The notes under the pieces were generated by a model. The model made no database searches, was not told where the DNA came from, and saw only the letters and a program-made list of their open reading frames with translations. The position numbers and the translations under genes are program-made. A stretch of 64,000 nt of DNA from the NCBI RefSeq assembly GCF_000203795.2, contig NW_006281105.1, forward strand, positions 992,001 through 1,056,000, written 5' to 3'. Every line of letters starts with the position of its first letter. The first letter of the stretch is position 1. Source of the DNA: Batrachochytrium dendrobatidis JAM81. Its lineage: Eukaryota > Chytridiomycota > Chytridiomycetes > Rhizophydiales. Below are positions 1-11,118 of the stretch, piece by piece.

Positions 1-525
1 GTTGCGTTTTTCTATTGGGAGTTGACTGCTTCTTAATAGACATTCTCAATTCTTCAAACACGTTCATTATATGAGGCACAATCAGACTATAGTTGTCCTT
101 TTTTTCTTTTTTGGTAGTCATACATTGTACAATCGCCAAATTTAAACCATACTTGTACACTAGACTGCACATATTGAATTGGACTGTTGATGTTGTCAAT
201 ACAACTCTGTACACGCTCTTGTATTCTGGAATCAGATACGTTCGCGTTCTAGTCCAACAAAACAATGATTGTAAATCAGGAGTGACAATTGTTTTCATTT
301 CAATCACTCAATGTTTGGTATGGACAAAGGGAAGTTGGAGGTTAAAAATGTACGATTTACTGGAACTGTGATGTGACTGTTGCTTTAAACATTTGTTCAG
401 TTTTACACAAAAATAAGCAAAGAGCATAATGTTTCCCAGTAAATTTGGCACCAATCAAACATGAGACTAGCTATTTACTATATATTCCAACTCCACTAGC
501 TAATGCTTTACTTTACATAAATTGT
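1..525 (+). mobile_element. Element A: truncated copy of TIR repeat family
   Basis: This AT-rich block aligns by eye with 47016-47540 (element F): shared landmarks include CATTCTCAATTCTTC near base 41, TTTCAATCACTCAATG near 298 and a CATGAGAC motif near 460. Its right end (about 505-525) resembles the family terminus seen at 47519. The left terminus should lie about 90 bases before the window. Reading frames inside it have no recognisable protein features. Boundaries are approximate. Confidence 0.5.
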
Positions 526-661
526 AATGTACACTTTATGTAAAACTAACCAAGTACACAAAACCCAGTATTTAATCGTTGCCTTTAGTTGATGATTAAA
601 ACTTGGCTAATAGGATTAAATTTGTTTTAAATGCCATCAAACTGCAAAATAAATCAACGCC

Positions 662-1906
662 ATGCCACGTATAATCCAGATCGCATTAACCATGTCAGGA
701 GTATATACCATTTTTGTATCGCTTTTCAGCACAATCATGAATATTGTTATCGTAACAACATTTCAAAAACGATTCCGTCATGCAATACAAACACCTCCAG
801 CAACTAAACCCAAACTTGTTCAAAACTGGCTGACACGATTATTCAAGGCAGATCCTCAAATCAACGTTAAAAGCCGTAAGGCTATTTCATTAGTGACCAA
901 ACCGTACAAAATACACACTCATCAAACTCTTGTCACTCTGGCAGCATCATCCATTATTCTTTCTATTGGAAGCCTGGCTGGATTGATTGTGATGCAATAT
1001 AGTCTTTCGACTACAGGCGATAGAAAGTCGATGCTGATGATTGTGCATATGCACCAGGTTAGTTTGGGGCTATTCTGTTTGTATACAGCGGGTCAGACAT
1101 ACTTGTTTGAGATGATCAAGCATACACACGAAAGTATAGCACTGGGAACAGGAATGAATCATGGGCTAGCTAATATCTCTGGAAGCTCTGGAATGGAGTC
1201 TGCTGTTGGCTCATATACATCTGGCGGGCTACATCGAGGCGTAGTTAATTCAACCACGGGGATATCTATTGCAGGTATTTTACTTCGTCCATCAGAATCG
1301 CATCCTATTCATTCCAGCAAACGCCGAGCACCCATTGACGAGTTTCTACGTGACACGCGCAGCATCAGCACTGAAGCGTCCTTATCAAGCAGTATTAACA
1401 AGCCTCAAGCCATTACAACTAATACATCGTCCAAAAGTAGCTCATCTGAAGTAGTAATGGGCAGTTTGAGATCTAATGGAGCCATACCAACAAATGGATT
1501 GATTGGCATACCTTTCAGTGCAAGTCGAACACGAATCGTATCAAGTGATTATGTCGAAAATCATATTTTGCCATCTGGAGGTGAACAGCCAACTTTGATA
1601 TCAAAAACACTGGCATGTAGCCATTCAATTGGTCAAGCAGAGTTATCGACTTCTTCAGTCTTTGTCTCACTTAATGCTAAGCTACCATCACTTGAATTCA
1701 AGAATATAGTGGAACTTCCAGGTACAAGTCTAGGTAATCTTGAGCCGCCTGATACAATACTTGCGCAAAGAAGTAGACCTAGATCGTCTTCTTGCGGATC
1801 AAAACCGCACTCGAAAACTAGCATAGATTTCAACTCTAATGGGAAAATATTTCATGACCTAAACAATACTTTAGACGATGGTCATTTGAAAGCACTACCA
1901 AAATAA
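662..1906 (+). CDS. Membrane protein with three TM helices and Ser-rich tail; possible C-terminal half of a 7TM protein
   Basis: I do not recognise this 414-aa protein. It has three hydrophobic helices (about residues 8-33, 88-112 and 123-147) with a basic loop between the first two. A long hydrophilic Ser/Thr-rich tail follows (about 165-414). The spacing resembles TM5-TM6-TM7 plus a cytoplasmic tail of a G-protein-coupled receptor, but no family motif is visible, so this is only a suggestion. The ATG at 662 follows ACGCC and is the first in frame. Helices corresponding to TM1-4 are absent; they could lie in exons left of the window or be lost, because repeat element A ends about 135 bases upstream. 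The reading frame itself is intact. Confidence 0.5.
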   Translation: MPRIIQIALTMSGVYTIFVSLFSTIMNIVIVTTFQKRFRHAIQTPPATKPKLVQNWLTRLFKADPQINVKSRKAISLVTKPYKIHTHQTLVTLAASSIILSIGSLAGLIVMQYSLSTTGDRKSMLMIVHMHQVSLGLFCLYTAGQTYLFEMIKHTHESIALGTGMNHGLANISGSSGMESAVGSYTSGGLHRGVVNSTTGISIAGILLRPSESHPIHSSKRRAPIDEFLRDTRSISTEASLSSSINKPQAITTNTSSKSSSSEVVMGSLRSNGAIPTNGLIGIPFSASRTRIVSSDYVENHILPSGGEQPTLISKTLACSHSIGQAELSTSSVFVSLNAKLPSLEFKNIVELPGTSLGNLEPPDTILAQRSRPRSSSCGSKPHSKTSIDFNSNGKIFHDLNNTLDDGHLKALPK

Positions 1907-2580
1907 TCCTGACAGTCTTTATAGTGCCAAATGTATTATTTTAATCGAGTTAGTATATGTAGTCGTGTCATCTTTAAATAATATATGCATATGTTGTTTC
2001 GTTTATACTATACATGTTGCTGTTGTAACTGGCCAAAGTGGGTGTTGAGCGTTTGAATAATCAAAACAGTCTCGAGTTTGCTTCAATAATGTATAGTTTG
2101 ATACCTTGGGTTTAATAGTAATCCACAAAGATGCAATCGATCAAATACTTGACTATTTTTAGTTTAGTCGTCAAGGTAGGTGATAGAATACGTAAAACTC
2201 TTGGCTAATACCAGTCTAGATTGCTTTAAACAACATGTCATGGTTTGATGTAATCATGAAACAACATACTCGAGATAAACGGTCATTCATTGAGCCGTAT
2301 ACAATGCTTACAGCTGAAGACGCACTTTTGAAAGATCTGGTTGAATCATATAGCATAGCGTTATTTGCATCCATCTTGCTTTTGAGTATGCGCGTTCAAA
2401 AGTCCATCTACTACATTTGTATCAATCAAGTGGCCAACTATCAAAACGCTTTATCCAACAGACCATAATATGGTGTTCTCATGTAGTCTAATGTTTACAG
2501 CCAACACAAGAATACTCAAGCAGCATATTTTATTGTTATACCCTCCACCAGTACAAATTGCCCATGTTCTGAATACAGTT
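1907..2580. other. Intergenic, no supported gene
   Basis: AT-rich spacer. A 77-codon open frame at 2235-2468 starts at an ATG but has no recognisable domain. The reverse strand of about 2450-2670 resembles the right half of element A (shared CCAGTAAATTTGG), so part of this stretch is old repeat sequence. Confidence 0.4.
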
Positions 2581-3349
2581 GTATTGATGTAAAATAAAAC
2601 AAAGTGCCAAGATACATAGTAAACGGCCAGTTTCATGGAGTGATGATTCTCACCAAATTTACTGGACAATGGTGTCTTCTGAGCCCCCTTTAAAGTTTAC
2701 TGATCTTTCTCATGATGGTCAGCATGGAAACAGCGGCTGTATCTTGGATTGTACAATACTTGTTCTCGAGATAAAACACACAAGAGGTTCGAGCTTGACA
2801 ATCGGCCGAATCAGACATGTGAATTGCGATAGATGGGGTTTGCTTGTAAACTTGTCGATCGTTCAATATATGGCTGTGTCAAAAAACGAGAAAGGTTTGA
2901 AAAAGATCATTTCAGTTTAAAATTACTGCTTGTGCCATCTCGATGGTTGTCGTCTAAAACTTGATCAAGGGAGCTGTAAATGCTTTGAATTTCAGGGGTT
3001 TTGAAAACGGCATTGGAGCATTTCCCAATCTCGTTTGACTCTAGACAGCATCTTATTTGACAAAGCTACACATGCACTGATTAAACATGGTTTGCCAACC
3101 GTTTAAATAGTGTCGCAAGATATAGAATCTCATTACACTGCTCCGTATTGACCATTCTCGACCCAGCTGACAATAAAAATGAGTTTATACGACGTGCAAT
3201 TGCAGAAACTGAAAAAGAATTGTGTGTTTATTGAGAGTACAGTCCATTTCTGGTAGAAAAACACCAAGCATTTAATCATTGTTTATTTCGGAGCAAAATA
3301 GAGACCCCGATTGCAAGATCAATGCAAGTGTTTCATTTTACGTGAATAC
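2581..3349. mobile_element. Element B: TIR repeat, about 770 bp
   Basis: The left end GTATTGATGTAAAATAAAAC (2581-2600) and the right end GTTTCATTTTACGTGAATAC (3330-3349) are inverted copies of each other with a few mismatches. Just inside the right end, the reverse strand carries the family sub-terminal motif (CACTTGCATTGATCTTGC, then a GGAATAAACAATG-like run). No transposase frame is visible, so it would be non-autonomous. The 83-codon frame at 2669-2920 inside it shows no known domain. Confidence 0.5.
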
Positions 3350-3554
3350 AGCTTTAATTCGTTTTGTAGCTTAAATCATCCAAGCTACTTTTGTGTTGGA
3401 GTATATGCTTTACTAATGTGGATGTTTGGATTGAATCCTGCTTATAGCTGAGGTAGAAATCACCATCGCAAATTCAAAACATTGCCACAAGTCGCTTATT
3501 CTAGAAAGATTAAATCTAGATATTAACAAGGTAGAATTCAAGTGAAATGCATAA

Positions 3555-5277
3555 TCAACCGATTTGAGATGATTTTGAGCGAGTTTTAAATCGAATGATA
3601 TTTACTCCTTGGTTGCTGAAATGGTCTGATATGTTGGTCCATTCTGTCAATATACAATATTCAGTCAAACTCGAGACGATGGCATGATTAATTTTTACAT
3701 GCAAAAAGTTGTTAAACCACGTACCACTATGGCCTTGCCAAGTTGCTGATGTGTGACTAGTAAATGCGTCTGATATTGTAGTTGCAATGATACATCCCTC
3801 AGAGCCCATTTCAGTATCAGTAGCACTATGGTGGGATTTGTTTATAGATTTTGCGATTAGATTTCCTCTCAATTTATAAATAAAACCCCAAATACAATCT
3901 ACCGGTAATACTTACAGGATGGGTAGTTTGGATATAGCTATGCGAAGTTTGAATACACCATTTATGCGAATAGACAGGTCAGGAAAGCAAAAGAATACAC
4001 CATTGCACCCTAGCAAGTCATGACAAAGATAGGATGCAGATACAAGCGTGCCACAAAGCGAGTTTTCAACATTTCCTACAGGTCCATCAAGCAAAGTCAA
4101 GCCTGTATTAGTTGGTTTGTCTTGGCCTTGTGGTGGATTCAGTAACTGCTTGGCTAAGGCGGTATGCTGTGGCGTAGGTGCAGATAACTGGGCTATTGAA
4201 TGCTGCATAGAAGGGGTTGAGGCGGGTGATTCAACCTTTGCACCGGTTTTGCTTTTTGACCTCCCGCGAGCTGCACCCATAAAATCAATTTTTCATGTGG
4301 TTAGACGTATTGTCAAAATGTCGTAAAAATGAACTTTTGCGGATAAATCAAACAGAAGATTGGTAAATTCCAGAAACTTGGATCTAAAGCATAGGGCTAG
4401 TGGTGGAAAGTGCATTAACATTGATCAGGTTTGTTTACAAAACAGAGGGCATGTGGATGAAATACAAGTGGATGGACTATAAGCAGATGAGTTTACTTTT
4501 AGATGAGTGACCAGGACCATCAAGACTAGACGCAGACTGGCCAACTGAAGACGATTCAGTTTTGTGCTGTATACGTGAGCTTTTTCTGTCCGTTTCTTGT
4601 TCAGGCTTTGATAACGGTGAAGTTGCTGGCTCACTTTTGTGCTGCAAAAGTGCTGTTTGTATAAAGTTACTTTGGTCTTCTTTTCCGTTTACAGACGATA
4701 AAAATGCATGAGCAATATAGTGCTGCCAGTCGGGCATTGAGTCAATACTATCAGATAAGGGGTGATGAGTTTACAATGCAAGGATAAATCCAGTTGATAG
4801 TGATGGAGATTAGTATATGGTAGAACGACGGTGTCGACGGGACAATGATAGCGGTAACAGAAGCATGCATCTGTGACTTTAGAGTTCACATAGCACTCGA
4901 ATGCTTTTACTGTGTTATCCTTTCCCATCGTGACGGTCGAATGCACCAGTTGATTGGTCGTGAAGATTCAGTAGGATTACATTCACTTTTGTTGAACTGA
5001 TGCATGCCATACATGGCCATTAGCAATCAACGATTATTTACATAGTATGCTATTCCGCTTACCTGTCGTCCAGAATATTATCTGGGGTAACTTTAAAAAG
5101 TTGCACGATGACGCATGGCTCAATCGGATGAGCGGATAGTGGGTTGTTGTATATACCAACTGCAAGTGCCTGGCTAGGTTGCTGAATGATACGGGCAAAG
5201 TATGAAGTGGTCGGCCGATTGAAAAGTGGGCTACCTTTGTCATGGGCGATGCTAGGGAAATGCCTGTTGGTTGCCAT
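3555..5277 (-). CDS. Velvet-domain transcription regulator, VelB-like
   Basis: Velvet proteins are fungal NF-kB-fold DNA-binding regulators of development and secondary metabolism. Spliced model: exons 5277-5063, 4747-4497, 4270-3916, 3825-3725, 3643-3555 (336 aa), all with GT-AG introns and consistent phase. The N-terminal half of the domain is in exon 1 (ARIIQQPSQALAVG, then EPCVIVQLFKV) and exon 2 (YIAHAFLSSVNG). A Ser/Gln/Pro-rich insert of roughly 110 residues follows. The C-terminal half then resumes with LCGTLVSASYL, FFCFPDLSIRINGVFKLRI, IIATTISDAFTSH and FSNQGVNIIRF. A velvet domain split by a long insert is typical of VelB. The family is clear from the C-terminal half; VelB rather than VosA is inferred from the split. 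Intron 1 (315 bp) contains a phase-neutral stretch that could be an optional exon. Confidence 0.8.
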
Positions 5278-5749
5278 GAATTCGGCGTGATGATTTTTAG
5301 AATGAAGAAAAAGTAATACTGCTACAAAACCTTGAAGCTGCTTTACTAGCTAGCCAAGTAGAAAACAAGAATATTATAATCGGATATGGTAGATTCACTA
5401 TTATAAAAATAAACCAAGATTTGCATGCATCACCAGGTGGATAAACCAACAAAGCAATTAATTTTGAATAAATCAGTAATTGTGTGGAGGCAATGGTAGT
5501 GGTGGGAAATTGGAAATAAATAATCCCGATTATCGAGTTCAAACCTGTTTGGATCTTGTATTATTTTTCAATACTGATTGTGTATTTGCAACTAGAGACA
5601 AAGGACGAGGACGGAAGGAAATATTTGTTTATATTTCAATCACCCATCTTCATTGTTTTTGAAAAACATTGATGACATAAACAGGCTGCTGTTGCAGCCT
5701 TTCAAAAACGAGTTTTCTGTTTGTAAAATTCCACGATTGTTTCAGATTA
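5278..5749. other. Intergenic upstream of the velvet gene
   Basis: AT-rich sequence upstream of the velvet start, presumably holding its promoter. No coding frame with recognisable content on either strand. Confidence 0.4.
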
Positions 5750-6650
5750 GTGTATAGGCTCTATAGGCAAGACACCAAAGTTCTCTTGCCAAAACAAGAC
5801 CAGTATCAAGCTCAGCAAGCGACTGTCACTAGACCAAATGGGTGCTGATGTCCTATATTTAATCAAAGGAGCAGCAGGACGTCCAAACACAAGTCGGATT
5901 GTCGCCGCGGTACATGAAATACGAGCAATAGACGCTCCTACCATTCAAATTAGCAGACGGAATCTACCAATATTTTCAAAAAAGCAACACCAAGAAAACA
6001 CACTTTCAGACTAAATCTGATCCCAGTAAGCTGGCAGTATTTTGGCAACAGATGCGATTGATAGATGTAGAGCAACATGTAAAACCCACTTTACTTGATG
6101 GACCATCATTTAGCATATTTATGGATCGAGCTGGAAGGGCACGAAATGCATTTTTTGTTAAAGTTGAGAACACAATGTTGAAGCTTACACAATGATGCTG
6201 CCTCATTTATCATAAGAGATACTGCAGGGTTTTGTAGGACAGCGCTAGTAACTATAAAGGATCAAGACCTGACACCATTAATAAGTATGGTGACACAATT
6301 ATTGGAGCAAACAGCCTATTAAATGGATCAAGATATGGACAATCTCAAAAAGCCATTCATTTTCCAACTTACCCAAAAGATTGTGCTCCAGTAAATGTAG
6401 CACAAATCATAGGTATCCAGATGTTGATGAGTGCCGTATACGCCTAACTGCGACGTTCTATTATGGACGAGTCTGGGTTGCATGTGAAGCTTTGTATCTC
6501 TCATTTTTCAGACGAGCAATTGAAGATTAACTGGCATACATTTATGATCCATAGGCTTGGTAAAAAGCGTGACTGTAAAGCATCATCTGCTCCCGAGTCA
6601 ATCTGTATTGTTTTTGATGGCGAGATGAACTTGCAATCGTTAATGTAAAC
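5750..6650 (+). pseudogene. Possible decayed protein-coding stretch, function unknown
   Basis: Several plus-strand segments read like protein but in different frames broken by stops. About 5760-6015 gives roughly 85 codons with Leu/Ile/Arg-rich content (LSKRLSLDQMGADVLYLIKG and onward). 6014-6195 gives LLDGPSFSIFMDRAGRARNA. About 6190-6320 gives FIIRDTAGFCRTALVTIKD. About 6430-6520 gives RLTATFYYGRVWVACEALYL. No family is recognised. They may be exons of an unrecognised gene or remains of one after frameshifts; no single splice pattern linked them convincingly. Confidence 0.3.
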
Positions 6651-6739
6651 CTGCCTCTTTCTCAAGCTTCAAAAGAGCATATGTGGATGTGGTGGTAGTT
6701 GCAAAGATAACAGCAACCCTGATCATGCACGAAAGTGTG

Positions 6740-6960
6740 GTTGGATGGATTTTGTGGGTACTTCAAAAGCATGATACACACTGACGGTGGTAGCTATTAA
6801 CAGTTTTTCATTTATCTTTCGATTGTCGCTAGCTGTAAAAGATCTTGACAAGATAGTGCTGATCAAACAGTGATGTTTTAAAAGTTATTTGCCATGATTG
6901 TTTTGTTATCAAAAGTCCGAGTTGTTATAGTCGAGGTAAATTCTTGTAGAAGATCATATT
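6740..6960 (+). repeat. Diverged copy of the sequence around the tyrosinase left inverted-repeat arm
   Basis: Shares ordered blocks with about 46690-46830: a CATGATACAC..TGA..GG block, GTCGCTAGCTGTAAA, and ATCAAAAGTCCGAGT versus TTCAAAAGTTCGAGT. The match runs past the inner end of the left arm (46770). Alignment was by eye; divergence is substantial. Confidence 0.4.
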
Positions 6961-7994
6961 TGAATTACAAGAGTGGTTTAAAATATTCCAACAATCATAT
7001 CACTACTGACAATCTATAAATTGATCATCCTTACAAAAACCTCAATCTAACAAAGTAACATTAACTAATCTAAAACAGTATTGGCTCAATGTCAGGAGAC
7101 CAATTCGCCATCATACGGCAATGTAAATTGTATATTTGTGATTTTTAATATTAGAATGATGACTCGACCAATTTTTTCAAGCATGCTAATGATGCTTCAG
7201 CAATCTCAGCAGATCAGTCATTTTACAACACTCATAACTTGGGCTGAGATTGCATGGTTCCAAATCTACAGCTCGGACACGAATTATCCCAAGTTTATGA
7301 TTCACTCTGCCATAAATGCACTCAACTAGAGTCAATGACCCGGATCACTTGCGTTTGATAATAGGCCAATAGACCGTGACTGCTCAATGTGATCCGCCAC
7401 GATGTCAAACTCGTTTACAACCCTTGCTCATTCACGTTCTATTATCATTTAATTAGGGGTATTTTTTGTCAGCAGTAAAATAATATAGTATTCACATGAA
7501 CAAGACGCAAGTTGTTTAAAATATTTTTTATGCACTGTATCGGTTTCGCAAACACTTGGTAAACTGCTAAATGGTAATTATGTTGGAATTTTTGGTCTAC
7601 CATATCTAATTTTTAAATTTGAAAGCTTATTCAATACAATACCAATTACAATCTGCTCAATAGCAAGCTGCATTGCATATGGCTGTAATGTACCAAATCC
7701 ATATACCCTTTCTCTTGCTCACCAACCCACCCGTAACTAGCAGCTATACAGCTGAGTTTGCTTTAGGTCATAATAGCACAGCCCAAAACTGTATGTGCAA
7801 ATTAGTGTCGAGACCGCAAATAATACTCATCACGAGGAATTTGCTCAATTTGGCCAGTTTTCCTCATTGAGCAGAATATCCAGACTTGATATTTCTTTAC
7901 AAATCGAGTTACCCACAGATCGATTGAAAACTACTCGAGATCCTTGCTTACCAGCCATTTTTAATTCATAGTTAATTTTGTTTATTCCTGTCAA
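6961..7994. other. Intergenic upstream of MFS gene
   Basis: AT-rich sequence with only short open frames (7081-7329, 7673-7870) lacking domain features. A weak echo of the TIR family end (GTATTCACATGAACAAGAC) occurs near 7494, too degraded to call. The MFS promoter should lie at the right end. Confidence 0.4.
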
Positions 7995-10487
7995 ATGGAC
8001 TATATCAAAAACCACTTTAAAGCGGTTCGTTATGAACGGTCTCCTGCCTTACTCAAAGCCGAAGAGTACTTGTTTCTGGTCCCTCCTATCAAGTTCAACC
8101 GCTACTTTCTTTTCCCCGCTGCTCTTTTGATTCAGGTACGACTGATTTTGCATTTTCAGCGCTTGGTCTTACTTGATCTCCTATATATGCTATATTTTTC
8201 AGTAGCCCTTGTATTGAGTTGGGTTTATGGCGATGTCAAATACGCTTTCGATTTTGACTTTCCTATTGCCCTTGTTTCTTTGATGCTTCGAGATGTAGTT
8301 GTATGATCAGAGATGATCCTACTTCAGAATGAGCATGCATCAGCTACTAGTTTCCCTTAAACCAACATTCGGTCCGTTATTACAGCTGATGGCGGACTCT
8401 AAAATATTTATTTAGCCACAATATCATATTTAAGGGTGTTTGTGGGGTTTCTTCCCGTAGTGATCACTTGTTGATGATGTAAATATCTGCACATACGGGT
8501 TTTTACTGATTGGACACCATCCAACTATTAACATGCAATATGATGCCATAACTAAATGGGACTTTGCTGTCTTGCATGAGCATTAGACACTTTCAACTGT
8601 CATCCTACAGAGCATGTCTTGATGCATGTCATCTGATCAATAATTCGTTTTCTGCTGTGATTTGTTGATGTAAAATCAAGCTTTTCGTCACGCGGAGTTT
8701 ATTTGGTGGCGATTATTCAACTTGCCTTTTGTTTCTAATGGCGGAGTCTGACTTTGAATTTACATGCCCTTGGTTGTGCGGTATTCCATGCATCATTGTA
8801 GTTGTTTTGATTAATGGTCTAAGCCCTTTTTTTTGAATTAGCTTTCCATTGGCTCTCTGTATGCTTGGTCTGGCTATAATTTGCCCATGGAAGCTTACAT
8901 TTATGGCTTGAATGGAGCTATCGATCGTAATATTGCCTCCAACGTTTTTTACGTCGCTGTTGGTAAGCTTTTGGTTGGATATCTCGGTTTACCACTTGCT
9001 ATACTTATTCAGCCAACGTATTTATATATGAATACTTGATGTTTTCAACAGGTGTTTTTGGCATCACGGCTGCTCTTCTCGGTCCATGGCTTGAACGTCG
9101 CGGTCCTATGATTGGCTGCCTTTTTGGTGCTGTCATGTTTTACATTGGCAATCTGCTTGCTGGTCTGGGTGTTTACACCAAGCACATTGAGCTGGTTTTT
9201 GTCGGATACGGTATAATTGGTGGAATAGGTCTTGGCATCGCATATATTGCTCCAGTTTCTCCACTACAGAAATGGTTTCCTGAAGCTCGTGGTATTGCTG
9301 CTGGTGTTGCCGTCTGCGGTTTTGGTGGTGGTTCCATCATTGCACCTTATGCGCAAAAGTTTTTGATTGGAGTCAACTATCAAAAAACCTATCAAGTTGG
9401 CATTGTTGGTATCCCCTTGACTTTTGTCCTTCTCGGATCCATCTACTTTGTTCTTATGGTTGTCTCTGCAGTTGTTCTTCGTATGCCTCCTCCAGGCTAC
9501 TCTGTCAAGGGCATCACGATTGATACCATCAAAGGCGCAGAAGAATTTGAACGCAAACCCATGGTCATTCAGATCAACCCTCATTCTGAGCTTGCCAACA
9601 AGAATGCTCTTGAGCAAACCACCATGATCAACGCCGATCAGCAGGATGCTATTACTGTCGAGAAAACTTCGGGCTCCTTGACCAACAATATCTTTTCGCT
9701 TTCTCTCTCTGAATCTCTTGGATCTTCCGAGTACTGGTTGACTTGGTTCATGTTTTTGGGTGCCCAAATTACCGGTCTTCTTGTGATTTCCAAAATTCAG
9801 TCCATCTGTCAAAACCAGTTTAAGCGTAGTGCCGATGTAGCTATCTTGATCAACTCCCTTCTTGGTGGTTGCAACTTGCTTGGCCGTCTTCTTCTCCCAC
9901 TTTTCTCGGATCTTCTCCCCCACATCACTGGTGGTGTTGCTGGTCGCAAAAGCATCTTTTTAGTTTCTCTCATTGTCCAGGCTGTCTGTCTTGGATTCCT
10001 TCCCACCGTAATCACTGCTCATGACTTTAACGGCTTTATGGTTTGTGCATTTGTGATTACCTTTTTTTATGGCGGCGGTTTTGGAATTATTCCTGCCTTC
10101 CTTGCTGATCAGTTTGGCGCAAAGAATGTTGGTGCTACACATGGTATCATTCTCCTTGCCTGGTCGACTGGATCTGTTGTCGGTGGTCTTATCTTTACTG
10201 CCGTTCTTAAGCAAGAAACTGCTTTGTTTTTCCCTGATATTGTCTCCATTTATACACTCAACTTCCGCTGGATTCTTGGTGTTGTATTGGTTGGACTGGT
10301 TTTGTGCTTCTTTATCCATACCAATCTTAAGGATCGTCGTCTTCCCAAAGTTGCTGGCGAGTTCACTCGTATGCGTTTTGTCAATGGTCGCATGGTTCGC
10401 GTTTACAAAAATGGTTCCATCAAGATGATTAGCAAGGAGCAGGAGCAGGAAGAATGGGCTGGCTACCTTCACACTATTGGACACTAA
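7995..10487 (+). CDS. MFS transporter, oxalate/formate-antiporter (monocarboxylate) type
   Basis: Predicted plasma- or organelle-membrane carrier of 565 aa. Exons 7995-8135, 8842-8962 and 9052-10487, all GT-AG with matching phase. The first helix is rebuilt across intron 1 (FPAALLIQ joined to LSIGSLYAWSGYN), which matches the start of the OFA family. Further family-like segments are LLGPWLERRGP, APVSPLQKWFPEARG, AVCGFGGGSII and, in the second half, GVAGRKSIFLVS and FGIIPAFLADQFG. About 12 hydrophobic helices are split by a hydrophilic loop around residues 240-300. Substrate is not predictable beyond small organic anions. Intron 1 is 706 bp, far longer than the usual 60-200 bp here. The ATG is preceded by TCAA. 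Confidence 0.85.
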
Positions 10488-10767
10488 ACCCGCGTAGTTG
10501 TAATATCAAGTGTGTTGATTGAACAGAGGATCGACAATGTCGTATTCTCTGTGGCATCCTGACTTTTATTCATTTTATCTGCACGTTATCATTGATCTGG
10601 GTATATTGGATTGATATACTTGTCGACTTTATTTTTCAAATAAACTCCAGAATTCAAAAAACTAGAGTTTGGTGGGTGAGCGAGTTTGTGCATGCAGACT
10701 AATATAGATTCCCAACTGGGTTGACAAGTTTTTCAAGTTTAAAATAACATGCCAAAACACTTTTAGT

Positions 10768-11043
10768 TGTATTCAGTAAAATGTAACTTGTATTTATCTT
10801 GCAATTATCCCTCAGGAATAAATAATGGTTGGATATTCGTTGTTTCCATACTTGGAAATTGATTGTTTTTTATAAAAGCTCTGGCTTATCCCAATCTCAT
10901 ACGTTTACGCTCTTCAAAAAAACAAAGATGACAATCTCAAGGATCTGAAATGCATTGGAACAGGAATACGAACATTTGTTCAATACCAATCCAACATGAC
11001 GTTATTTATCATGTGTTTTTAGTATTTCATTTTACATGAACAC
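10768..11043. mobile_element. Element C: short TIR repeat, about 276 bp
   Basis: Left end TGTATTCAGTAAAATGTAAC at 10768, right end GTATTTCATTTTACATGAAC at 11022, inverted copies of one another. Internal motifs GGAATAAATAATGGTTGGAT (left) and the inverse of a TCCAACATGACGTTATTTAT run (right) suggest the TIRs extend to about 70 bases. It fills most of the gap between the MFS stop and the P450 start. Confidence 0.5.
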
Positions 11044-11118
11044 GATTTAAAACAATTCATTCTTATTCTAAATCATCAACAGACTGAATTGCAAAACTAT
11101 TTTTGCTATATTTGAACC

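Noticed and set aside
4880..4996. Extra exon in velvet intron 1
   Set aside because: Phase would allow it, but skipping joins VQLFKV to YIAHAFL with normal velvet spacing.
9264..9923. 219-codon minus-strand open frame
   Set aside because: Lies wholly antisense to the MFS coding exon and has low-complexity Lys/Asn composition typical of a shadow frame.
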